NCBI GenBank assembly: GCA_964409675.1
Contig: CAYPEF010000034.1
Location: 1-18,496, forward strand
From: CAYMDD01 sp964409675
GTDB taxonomy: Bacteria; Pseudomonadota; Alphaproteobacteria; Rickettsiales; SXRF01
DNA: 18,496 nt
Direction: 5' to 3'
Below are positions 7,303-13,025 of this stretch, one piece after another. Each line of letters starts with the position of its first letter. Position 1 is the stretch's first letter. The position numbers and the translations under genes are program-made. Below the pieces are notes generated by a model. It saw only the letters and a program-made list of their open reading frames with translations. It had not been told where the DNA came from and made no database searches.

Positions 7303-8046
7303 TCATGAGCATTCCTTGCATTCCGGATCGCGCGGCAGGCGCGTGCGCCGCCACTGGGCGCTCAGCGCGTCATACAAAACCAGCCACCCCGAGAGCGACT
7401 CGCCAATACCGAGCAGTTCCTTCACCGCCTCCAGCGCCTGCATACTGCCCATCACCCCCGCCAGCGCGCCAACTATGCCTTCCTGCGCACACGTGATTTC
7501 CCGCTCCGGCACGTCCGGCACCAGGCAGCGGTAGCACGGGTGCGGCGCGCCCAGATACGCCTTGAAGCTGGAGGCCTGCGCCGAAAACCCGCTGATCGCT
7601 GCCGACACCAGCGTTTTCTTCTCATGCCGGCAGGCGCCATGCACGGCAAAGCGCGTGGCGAAATTATCGCTGCCGTCAATGACAAGATCATACCGCGCCA
7701 CCATCTGCGGCGCATTATCCGCATCCAGCGCAAACGGATAGGCCTCCACTGTAATCTCCGGGTTGACCTCCTCCACCCGGTCGGCGCTCGCCTCCACCTT
7801 CAGCCGCCCTATATCGCCGGTTTCAAACAAAACCTGCCGCTGGAGATTGGAAAGTTCCACCCGGTCCGGATCAACAATGCCAATCCGCCCCACCCCCATC
7901 GCCGCCAGATATCCAATCGCCACCGAGCCAAGACCACCTGCGCCCACCACCAGCACCGAAGACGAAAGTAGCTTTGCCTGTCCCGCCTCGCCGACTTCCG
8001 GCAGCACAATATGGCGCGCATAGCGGCGCAAATGATCGCTGTTCAT
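7303..8046 (-). CDS. MoeB/ThiF/HesA-family E1-like adenylyltransferase
   Basis: A 247-residue enzyme predicted to adenylate the C-terminal Gly of a ubiquitin-like sulfur carrier (MoaD for molybdopterin, ThiS for thiazole). The Rossmann ATP site is VVGAGGLGS (33-41), followed by D59 and D61, N67 and R70 (SNLQRQ), K83 and D127 in DGSDNFATR. Zinc ligands are C171/C174 (CYRC) and C243/C246 (CKEC). C186 sits in TCAQEGIVG, near the position of the active-site Cys of ThiF. No rhodanese domain is fused. MoeB and ThiF cannot be told apart without a phylogeny, and no carrier gene is in the window. It starts 27 bases after cysK with a GGTGAAG ribosome binding site, so it is probably co-transcribed with a sulfur-assimilation gene. 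Confidence 0.9.
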   Translation of the reverse strand: MNSDHLRRYARHIVLPEVGEAGQAKLLSSSVLVVGAGGLGSVAIGYLAAMGVGRIGIVDPDRVELSNLQRQVLFETGDIGRLKVEASADRVEEVNPEITVEAYPFALDADNAPQMVARYDLVIDGSDNFATRFAVHGACRHEKKTLVSAAISGFSAQASSFKAYLGAPHPCYRCLVPDVPEREITCAQEGIVGALAGVMGSMQALEAVKELLGIGESLSGWLVLYDALSAQWRRTRLPRDPECKECS

Positions 8047-8073
8047 GGCTTCACCGCTGATGGATGCAGTTGC

Positions 8074-9033
8074 CTACTCCGCAAACAGATCCGTGCTCAA
8101 GTACCGCTCGGCGCTGGATGCCGCCACCACCACGATCAGCTTGCCCTTCATCTCCGGCCTCGCCCCCACTTTCAGCGCTGCCGCGATGGTCGCGCCCGAG
8201 GAAATACCTACCGGAATCCCTTCCAGCGCCGCCACTTTGCGGGCGGTGTCGAAGGCTTCATCATTGCTGATTTTCACCACCTCGTCGATCAGCTCCTGCG
8301 CCAGATTGTCGGGAATGAACCCCGCGCCGATGCCTTGGATTTTATGCGGCCCCGGCGCGCCGCCAGAGAGTACCGGGCTTGCCTCCGGCTCTACTGCAAT
8401 GAGCCTGAAACCGGGCTTCTTCTGCTTGATCACCTGCGCCACGCCCGTCGCCGTGCCGCCGGTGCCCACACCGACGACGAAAGCGTCGATTTTCCCGTCC
8501 GTATCGCGCCATAATTCCTCCGCCGTGGTGCGACGGTGAATTTCCGGGTTGGCGGGGTTTTTAAACTGCTGCAGCATCAGCGCGCCCGGATTTCCGGCCA
8601 CAATCTCCTCCGCCCGCGCAATCGCCCCTTTCATGCCAAGCGACGCCGGGGTCAGCTCCAGCTGCGCGCCCAGAATTTTCAGCATCTTGCGCCGCTCCAT
8701 GGACATGCTCTCCGGCATGGTAAGAATCAGCTTATACCCTTTCGCCGCGCAGACGAAGGCCAGCGCAATGCCGGTATTACCCGAGGTCGGCTCCACCAGC
8801 ACGGCGTCCTTCCCCAGCTTGCCGGAAGCCTCCGCCGCCTCGATCATACCGAGCGCAATGCGGTCCTTCACTGAAGAAAGCGGATTGAAGAATTCCGCCT
8901 TCACCACCACATCCGCCACACACCCCGCCTGCTTCGCCAGCCGGTGCAGGCGGATCAGCGGCGTATTGCCGATGGTTTCAACGATTGTGTCGTAAATACG
9001 ACCGCGTCCCGGCGCGTCAAGCTTGGTGGTCAT
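8074..9033 (-). CDS. cysK: Cysteine synthase A (O-acetylserine sulfhydrylase)
   Basis: PLP enzyme that makes cysteine from O-acetylserine and sulfide. The ATG at 9033 gives 319 residues, normal for CysK, and has a strong GGGAGAA ribosome binding site seven bases upstream. The in-frame extension to 9072 lacks these. The PLP Schiff-base lysine is K56 in NPLSSVKDR. The substrate loop TSGNTG is at 83-88, the phosphate-binding GTGGTATG lies mid-protein, and SSGAT is the serine motif near the C-terminus. The ending SAERYLSTDLFAE is typical of CysK. Downstream is the E1-like gene. Both handle sulfur, so coordinate expression makes sense. The 149-base leader region contains a candidate promoter and a small palindrome. 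Confidence 0.95.
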   Translation of the reverse strand: MTTKLDAPGRGRIYDTIVETIGNTPLIRLHRLAKQAGCVADVVVKAEFFNPLSSVKDRIALGMIEAAEASGKLGKDAVLVEPTSGNTGIALAFVCAAKGYKLILTMPESMSMERRKMLKILGAQLELTPASLGMKGAIARAEEIVAGNPGALMLQQFKNPANPEIHRRTTAEELWRDTDGKIDAFVVGVGTGGTATGVAQVIKQKKPGFRLIAVEPEASPVLSGGAPGPHKIQGIGAGFIPDNLAQELIDEVVKISNDEAFDTARKVAALEGIPVGISSGATIAAALKVGARPEMKGKLIVVVAASSAERYLSTDLFAE

Positions 9034-9073
9034 AACTATTCTCCCGATTCTTAAAACGTTACGATAAGCCAAT

Positions 9074-9088
9074 TTACGGGTTTCGTAA
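9074..9088. promoter_or_regulatory. Candidate operator: TTACG inverted repeat upstream of cysK
   Basis: A 5-5-5 perfect palindrome (TTACG, five bases, CGTAA) lies 41 bases upstream of the cysK start, and a further TTACG occurs at 9059-9063. A TATACT -10-like hexamer lies upstream on the minus strand (9115-9110) with only a weak -35, so the palindrome would be in the leader or early transcribed region. It could bind a repressor of sulfur metabolism. The palindrome is directly visible, but its role is a guess. Nothing else is recognisable in 9034-9182. Confidence 0.25.
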
Positions 9089-9182
9089 GTATGGTGCGAT
9101 GGACTGGTCAGTATAGCCGTTCAATTCTTAACGCAAAGGAGAAAATCGCTGCGCTACGCCGTAGGAACAGCCAGCGTCGCGC

Positions 9183-9602
9183 TTAAACGCCGGTGGAGCC
9201 GAATCCACCGCCCGCGCGCGCAGTATCATCCAGCGCATGCGTCTCCGCCCATTCGCCTTGCGTTACCGGCGCAATAATCAACTGCGCGATACGCATGCCA
9301 CGCTGGATGACGAAGCTTTCCTTGCTCAGATTCACCAGCAGCGCCTTCACTTCGCCCCGGTAATCGGCATCAATGGTGCCGGGAGCGTTCAGCACCGTCA
9401 CCCCGTTTTTATAAGCCAGCCCCGAGCGCGGGCGCACCTGCGCCTCATACCCATCCGGCAGGGCGATGCAGAGGCCCGTCGGCACCAGCAGCCGCTCCAG
9501 CGGCGCTAGAATCGTATCCACTTCCACGGCGGCGCATAAATCCATCCCGGCGCTGCCCGGCGTGGCATAAGCCGGAAGCGGCAGCCCTTCCGCATGCGAC
9601 AG
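9183..9602 (-). CDS. dut: dUTP diphosphatase, N-terminus lost in assembly gap
   Basis: Trimeric dUTPase that hydrolyses dUTP to dUMP and pyrophosphate. 139 residues are visible up to the TAA at 9185-9183. The five family motifs can be followed: PGSAGMDL, RPRSGLAYKNGV, GTIDADYRGEV, RGMRIAQLII and, at the C-terminus, RAGGGFGSTGV. The catalytic Asp is in the IDADYRG motif. The family is about 150 residues long, so roughly 10-15 N-terminal residues, including the start codon, lie in the 100-N gap. It follows coaB on the same strand, a neighbourhood also found in other bacteria (coaBC-dut). Confidence 0.95.
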   Translation of the reverse strand: MSHAEGLPLPAYATPGSAGMDLCAAVEVDTILAPLERLLVPTGLCIALPDGYEAQVRPRSGLAYKNGVTVLNAPGTIDADYRGEVKALLVNLSKESFVIQRGMRIAQLIIAPVTQGEWAETHALDDTARAGGGFGSTGV

Positions 9603-9702
9603 NNNNNNNNNNNNNNNNNNNNNNNNNNNNNNNNNNNNNNNNNNNNNNNNNNNNNNNNNNNNNNNNNNNNNNNNNNNNNNNNNNNNNNNNNNNNNNNNNN
9701 NN
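9603..9702. other. Assembly gap of 100 N between coaB and dut
   Basis: Exactly 100 N. It removes the last part of coaB (family comparison suggests about 40-60 residues), the junction, and the dut start. The true sequence must therefore be longer than 100 bases, and any open frame drawn across it is artificial. Confidence 0.97.
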
Positions 9703-10262
9703 GTGATGAAGGTCACCTCATTCTCCTCCGCCTCGAAGCCCTTGCCTTCGGCCACGTCATTGGCGAGCATCCAGTCGCACCCCTTGGCAAGGCGTTTGGC
9801 GCGGGCATGCTCCAGCACCCGCTCGGTTTCGGCAGCGAAGCCGATCACCAGGCGCGGGCGCTGCGCATGATGAGAGATGGTTTTCAATATGTCGGGATTC
9901 TGCACCAGCTCGATCACCGGCGCATCGCCGTTTTTCTTGATTTTCTGTTGCGCCATCTGCTTAGGCCGCCAGTCAGCCACCGCTGCGGCGCACACCGCCA
10001 CCTCTACTGGCAGGCTCATCTCGCAGGCGGCGAGCATTTCCTGCGCAGTAGTTACACGCATCACCTTTATCCCCGGCGGATCGGGAATACTAACGGGCCC
10101 GGCCACCAGCGTCACCTGCGCCCCCAGTTTCGCCAGCGCCTGCGCCACCGCGTGCCCCTGCCGCCCGGAGGAGCGGTTGCCGAGGAAGCGCACCGGGTCG
10201 AGCGGCTCATGCGTCGGCCCGCTGGTCACCAGCACGCGGATGCCGCTTAAGGAGGCGCTCAT
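9703..10262 (-). CDS. coaB: Phosphopantothenate-cysteine ligase (CoaB), 3' end in assembly gap
   Basis: Coenzyme A synthesis enzyme that joins 4'-phosphopantothenate to cysteine. About 186 residues are visible from the ATG at 10262. The motifs are LVTSGPTHEPLDPVRFLGNRSSG for the nucleotide site (listed here as LVTSGPTHEPLDPVR then FLGNRSSG), AAAVADWRP, KIKK, LVQNPDIL and GFAAET. The frame then enters the N gap after EVTFI, and the C-terminal dimer and K-loop region is lost. In most bacteria CoaB is the C-terminal half of a CoaBC fusion. Here its ATG overlaps the CoaC stop codon (ATGA), so the two activities are on separate, translationally coupled polypeptides, or a one-base error has split a fusion. 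Confidence 0.9.
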
Positions 10263-10804
10263 GCCATTTCCAGCCGGCTGAAAATCGCCTGCGCAATGAC
10301 TTCCGGCTCCGCCATGCGCCCTTCGCCCGTCTCGCCGCACGCCAGCGCTCCGCTGGCAGGCGGAATAATCTCCGCCCCGTCCGCCTTCACTTGCGCGATA
10401 TTGCGCTGCGTTGCGGGATGCGTCCACATCTTCGCGTTCATGGCGGGCGCGATCAGCACCGGGCAATCCGCCGCCAGCAGGATGGTGCTGGCCAAATCAT
10501 TCGCCAGCCCCTGCGCGAGCTTGGCGATACTGTCCGCCGAGGCCGGGGCCACCACGATCAGCTCCGCCTCGCGCGACAGGCGGATATGCCCCATCTCGGT
10601 TTCATCCTTGAGGGAAAACAGATCGCCGTACACCGGCTCACCCGAAAGCGACGCTACCGAGAGCGGCGTAACAAATTCCTTCGCCGCCGCGCTCATCACG
10701 CAGGTGACGCGCACCTCGCGCTCACGCAAGCGCCGGATCAGCTCCAGCGCCTTATAGGCGGCGATAGAGCCGGTGATGATCAGTAACACCGAGCGTTGTT
10801 TCAT
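10259..10804 (-). CDS. coaC: Phosphopantothenoylcysteine decarboxylase (CoaC)
   Basis: FMN-dependent decarboxylase that converts 4'-phosphopantothenoylcysteine to 4'-phosphopantetheine. I chose the ATG at 10804 (181 residues) because AGGAT lies about eight bases upstream; the GTG two codons earlier is too close to it. The flavoprotein motifs are LLIITGSIAAYKALELIRRL, the VAPASADSIAKLAQGLANDL segment (given here from VAPASADSIAK on), the PAMNAKMW substrate-clamp motif with the conserved Asn, and GALACGETGEGRM with the catalytic Cys. This covers the complete N-terminal half of a CoaBC protein and ends in TGA where the fusion would normally continue into CoaB. Confidence 0.92.
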   Translation of the reverse strand: MKQRSVLLIITGSIAAYKALELIRRLREREVRVTCVMSAAAKEFVTPLSVASLSGEPVYGDLFSLKDETEMGHIRLSREAELIVVAPASADSIAKLAQGLANDLASTILLAADCPVLIAPAMNAKMWTHPATQRNIAQVKADGAEIIPPASGALACGETGEGRMAEPEVIAQAIFSRLEMA

Positions 10805-10813
10805 GGGCACATC

Positions 10814-11224
10814 CTAGCGGCTTGCCAGCGCTACAACAAACAAAATCATCAGGATAGCGCTCAGGCACATCACTGCCCCCAGGCGCAGCTGCCGCCGGAT
10901 ACCGCGCTGGCGCCTGGGCGTAAAATTCGCCATTATCTCCGGGCTGCCATATAAAAAGCGCGCCGCTTTCCAGCCCTCGCGCAGCCCCAGACAACCCATC
11001 ATGAATCCCCCGGCCATCAGCACCGCATGCAGCGTATGCAGGAAATCGGCCATATTAACAAAACGCTGCGCCTCCGCCGCCTGCCCGAGGATACGCAGGC
11101 CGATTCCGCTGCCGATCATCCCCCATGCCGCCTTGCCGAGCATATGTAAGCGCTGGGCGGATTGATCGAATAACTGATTGGAAATCAAGGGCCAATGCGC
11201 GCCCGGCTCCCATTTTTTATTCAT
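10814..11224 (-). CDS. Hypothetical small integral membrane protein
   Basis: A 136-residue protein that I do not recognise. Hydrophobic helices are at about 32-49 (AAWGMIGSGIGLRILG), 63-82 and 116-134. A strongly basic stretch, PRRQRGIRRQLR (103-114), precedes the last helix and suggests a positively charged cytoplasmic loop. The start has AAGG nine bases upstream. It ends nine bases before coaC, so it is probably the first gene of a transcript leading into coaC-coaB-dut. Its promoter region is shared with, and faces away from, that of the tmRNA gene. Confidence 0.7.
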   Translation of the reverse strand: MNKKWEPGAHWPLISNQLFDQSAQRLHMLGKAAWGMIGSGIGLRILGQAAEAQRFVNMADFLHTLHAVLMAGGFMMGCLGLREGWKAARFLYGSPEIMANFTPRRQRGIRRQLRLGAVMCLSAILMILFVVALASR

Positions 11225-11234
11225 CGACGCGCCC

Positions 11235-11262
11235 TTGAAAAAAAAGAAATCTAGTTTATACT
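11235..11262 (+). promoter_or_regulatory. Sigma-70 promoter of ssrA
   Basis: TTGAAA (11235-11240) and TATACT (11257-11262) are separated by 16 bases, and both are close to consensus. A start near 11269-11270 falls just before the acceptor piece of the tmRNA. The -35 lies in the ribosome-binding region of the divergent membrane-protein gene. Confidence 0.7.
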
Positions 11263-11291
11263 ATATTACGTCACTTCGGTGACTATGGCAA
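11263..11291 (-). promoter_or_regulatory. Candidate divergent promoter for the membrane protein/coaC/coaB/dut genes
   Basis: On the minus strand, TTGCCA (11291-11286) and TAATAT (11268-11263) are separated by 17 bases. The -10 abuts that of the ssrA promoter base to base, so the two promoters could not both be occupied at once. The -35 would lie inside the tmRNA acceptor piece. Confidence 0.4.
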
Positions 11292-11349
11292 TAAACGCAG
11301 TTCAGAATAGGCGGATTGGACCCGGGGGCAGAACCCGGCGGCTCCACCA
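11270..11349 (+). ncRNA. tmRNA acceptor piece
   Basis: This carries the 3' strand of P2, the T-arm with loop GGCAGAA instead of the tRNA-like TTCGAAT (usual for permuted tmRNAs, from memory), the acceptor 3' strand and the encoded CCA at 11347-11349. Its 5' boundary is approximate. Confidence 0.88.
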
Positions 11350-11454
11350 TCAAATAAAAGCTCAGAAGCATCAAGCGAGGCCAGCGGGCCGAGCCAGCCC
11401 TGAGCACCGTTCCATGTGATTTTCAGCAGAAAATCATGGGAACATTTACCGAAT
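11350..11454 (+). other. Intervening segment of permuted tmRNA precursor
   Basis: A 105-base segment between the encoded CCA and the first G of the coding piece, expected to be removed by tRNA-type processing (RNase P at 11455, 3' trimming at 11349). It contains a hairpin at 11412-11439: TGATTTTC pairs with GAAAATCA around an AGCA loop, extended by CCA/TGG past a two-base bulge. Confidence 0.8.
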
Positions 11455-11690
11455 GGGGCCGAATTAGCTTCGACAACTGCAGTAAAGGTGCTGTTTTTGC
11501 CCGGTATGATACCGCCGTGACGGGTCATATTTCAAATGCCAACGACAACGTTGCATTTGTTGCTGCTAACGACAACAACGTCGTAGAAGTGCGCGCCGCT
11601 GCCTAAGTGGTAGTTCGCGAACTCTAGTAGTGACACGGCCCGGGCGGGTGCCGGGTAACAGAAACCCGCCCACCAGACTTAGAGACCATA
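11455..11690 (+). ncRNA. tmRNA coding piece
   Basis: It starts GGGGCCGAATTAGCTTCGAC, the 5' acceptor strand and D-arm analogue. A compact pseudoknot-like region follows (CCCG near 11490 with CGGG near 11520), then the tag frame. A GC-rich hairpin comes after that, with an eight-pair stem GGGCGGGT/ACCCGCCC in the 11642-11672 region. The 3' end is placed just before the terminator and is approximate. Confidence 0.88.
11538..11606 (+). other. tmRNA tag-peptide reading frame with duplicated ANDN motif
   Basis: With resume codon GCC at 11538 the tag reads ANDNVAFVA followed by ANDNNVVEVRAAA, then TAA at 11604: 22 residues in all. ANDN starts most alphaproteobacterial tags. The second copy begins 27 bases later and shares the nine bases AACGACAAC. 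Six codons after TAA come in-frame TAG, TAG and TGA. If translation resumed at the second motif (GCT, 11565) the tag would be 13 residues, closer to the common length. The spacing of the first copy from the pseudoknot favours the longer tag. Confidence 0.8.
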
Positions 11691-11694
11691 ATAA

Positions 11695-11737
11695 AATAAT
11701 GGGCAGATTTTTATAACCTGCCCATTATTTTTCTTTT
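11695..11737 (+). terminator. Rho-independent terminator of ssrA
   Basis: A perfect 12-bp stem (AATAATGGGCAG at 11695-11706 with 11718-11729) encloses an 11-base loop and runs into TTTCTTTT. The matching A-rich side lets it act weakly from the other direction too, for the gene ending at 11790. Confidence 0.92.
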
Positions 11738-11789
11738 AAGATTACTATATGCAAATCCCTTTCTTCAAAAGGAATTAAGCATTAGTGCA

Positions 11790-12143
11790 TTATCTCATGC
11801 GCGGCAGAATAAAACGGTTGCCAGGGCAGTCAATTGTACAGGTTGCAGAGTAAGATGTGCTGATTCCATCAGGAAGCGGTGTAACAGCAAAATCATCATT
11901 CAGAACACCACCCTTTGCCTTGCACTGAGCGTAAAAATACATCCGCACAGCCATTGGATTAACTACTTTTTCTTTGATAACATATGTAAGCATCTCAACG
12001 CGAGCGCAAGCATAGCGTTGTTCCTTCTTCACAGCCATTGGGTCCTCAACAATAGTATCTGCTGGCGTTTGGGCAAACACTGTAACTCCAGGCCCAATCG
12101 CAAACAACGCACCGAGCACTACCATCTTCTTAAAGACACGCAT
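11790..12143 (-). CDS. Small secreted four-cysteine protein, unknown function
   Basis: A 117-residue protein with a typical signal peptide (MRVFKKMVVLGALFAIGPGVTVFA, cleavage after residue 24 before QTP; quoted here only to describe n-, h- and c-regions 1-6, 7-20 and 21-24). The mature part has four Cys (46, 74, 102, 106), enough for two disulfides in the periplasm. A short internal repeat is visible: PMAV at 35-38 and 63-66, each followed by YA and Cys, with 12 identical bases (CCAATGGCTGTG) coding both. AAGGA lies eight bases upstream of the ATG. GC content is clearly lower than in neighbouring core genes. I recognise no family. It sits alone on the minus strand between ssrA and sspB. Confidence 0.75.
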   Translation of the reverse strand: MRVFKKMVVLGALFAIGPGVTVFAQTPADTIVEDPMAVKKEQRYACARVEMLTYVIKEKVVNPMAVRMYFYAQCKAKGGVLNDDFAVTPLPDGISTSYSATCTIDCPGNRFILPRMR

Positions 12144-12306
12144 GATTTATTCCTTTCAAACTTCTAATATTTTGAAAACAAAGACAAACTCGATCTTTAT
12201 ATCTTTATTAACAAGAATTTACAAGCAATTATTTCTGCATGGAGTAGAATCATTAAAAAATTTAAACACAATAACTTAAGCACATGCTGCACGCAATAAA
12301 CTTACG

Positions 12307-12334
12307 TAGACAGACGCCATGAGTATGCTAAAAT
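12307..12334 (+). promoter_or_regulatory. Candidate sigma-70 promoter of sspB
   Basis: TAGACA (12307-12312) and TAAAAT (12329-12334), each five of six to consensus, are separated by 16 bases. Transcription would start near 12341, about 30 bases before the ATG. The region 12144-12306 is very AT-rich and must also hold the promoter of the divergent secreted-protein gene; I see no single convincing site for that. Confidence 0.45.
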
Positions 12335-12371
12335 GGGGCTTATCAACTACATTGATTCATCCGGAGCATAA

Positions 12372-12854
12372 ATGCCCACTAATCAGATCAATTACTCGGA
12401 AATCATCGACAACGCCATGCGCGGTGTGGTGCGCGAAGTGCTGCGCGGGGTACAGAAAACCGGACTGCCGGGCGAGCATTATTTCTACATCACCTTCCGC
12501 ACCGACCATGCCGAGGCGCGCCTGTCGGAGACGCTGAAAAACCGCTACCCCACCGAAATGACCATTGTCCTCCAGCACCAGTTCTGGGATTTCCGGGTGG
12601 AGGAGGAAAAATTCTACGTCACCCTAAGCTTCGGCGGCGTGCCGGAGCGGCTGGAAATCCCCTTCGCCGCCCTCACCGCCTTCGCCGACCCGAGCGTAAA
12701 ATTCGGCCTGCAATTCCAGCAGCAGGCGGCGCTTCCAGCCAAGGAGGCCGTAGCCGGAGCAAGCTTTGAGAGCCCGCTCACACCCGGCGATACATCCGCA
12801 AGCGACAACAGCGTCGCCGAAATTATTTCGCTGGACGCTTTCCGCAAGAAGTAA
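12372..12854 (+). CDS. sspB: ClpXP adaptor SspB (alphaproteobacterial type)
   Basis: Adaptor that binds the tmRNA-encoded degradation tag and tethers tagged proteins to the ClpX unfoldase. It has 160 residues. The substrate-binding domain (about 5-118) has the alpha-type features YSEIIDNAMRGVVREVL, LPGEHYFYITFRT, FWDFRVEEEKFYVTLSFGG and ERLEIPFAALTAFADP. A flexible, low-complexity linker follows (about 119-145). The C-terminal peptide EIISLDAFRKK matches the short ClpX-binding tail of alphaproteobacterial SspB. The start is supported by GGAG seven bases upstream. Its position less than 700 bases from ssrA, on the same strand, puts tag and tag-reader together. Confidence 0.92.
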   Translation: MPTNQINYSEIIDNAMRGVVREVLRGVQKTGLPGEHYFYITFRTDHAEARLSETLKNRYPTEMTIVLQHQFWDFRVEEEKFYVTLSFGGVPERLEIPFAALTAFADPSVKFGLQFQQQAALPAKEAVAGASFESPLTPGDTSASDNSVAEIISLDAFRKK

Positions 12855-12868
12855 AGCCGTCACTTTCG

Positions 12869-12997
12869 TTGTCCCGGCGAAGGCCGGAACCCATGCCATG
12901 CATCCGCAACGAGATATATCAAAGGCACTGACAGCGCCTGTATTTACATCTCATCTGAAGGATAAGCATAGATGCCGGCCTGCGCCGGAATGACAAG
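12869..12997. repeat. Inverted pair of REP-like palindromes between convergent genes
   Basis: Two short palindromic elements lie in opposite orientation between the ends of sspB and the receiver-protein gene. The first (12869-12890) has the stem CCGGC-GAAG-GCCGG. The second (12971-12997), read on the minus strand, begins CTTGTCATTCCGGCGCAGGC. Both resemble the element at 2298-2327 (shared TTGTCAT/CC/GCGCAGGC pattern). As a REP doublet they may stop transcription from both sides. Neither has a T-tract. Confidence 0.7.
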
Positions 12998-13025
12998 AAG
13001 GCGAGACCACACCTAGCCCAAGCCA

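Larger units (their letters stand above)
11270..11690 (+). ncRNA. ssrA: Circularly permuted two-piece tmRNA gene
   Basis: Transfer-messenger RNA, which with SmpB rescues stalled ribosomes and tags the unfinished protein for ClpXP. The gene order is reversed, as in alphaproteobacteria. The 3' acceptor piece (about 11270-11349) comes first, then a spacer, then the 5' coding piece (11455 to about 11690). The two pieces pair as they should. GGGGCCG at 11455-11461 pairs with CGGCTCC at 11339-11345, seven pairs with one G-U, next to an encoded ACCA. AACTGC (11475-11480) pairs with GCAGTT (11297-11302) as helix P2. The T-arm CCGGG/CCCGG (11322-11326 with 11334-11338) closes a seven-base loop. The 5' end is inferred from the promoter, and the 3' end precedes the terminator. 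No protein is encoded apart from the tag; the minus-strand frame 11283-11528 is spurious. Confidence 0.95.

Noticed and set aside
9139..9182. Possible terminator after dut
   Set aside because: A CTACG-C-CGTAG mini-palindrome and scattered complementary tetramers are present, but there is no stable stem followed by a convincing T-run.
9183..10466. Apparent single protein joining CoaB and dUTPase
   Set aside because: It is joined only through 100 N. The two families are unrelated, and the gap size is nominal, so no fusion can be claimed.
11283..11528. Minus-strand frame of 81 codons
   Set aside because: It lies entirely within the tmRNA gene, whose helices explain the sequence.
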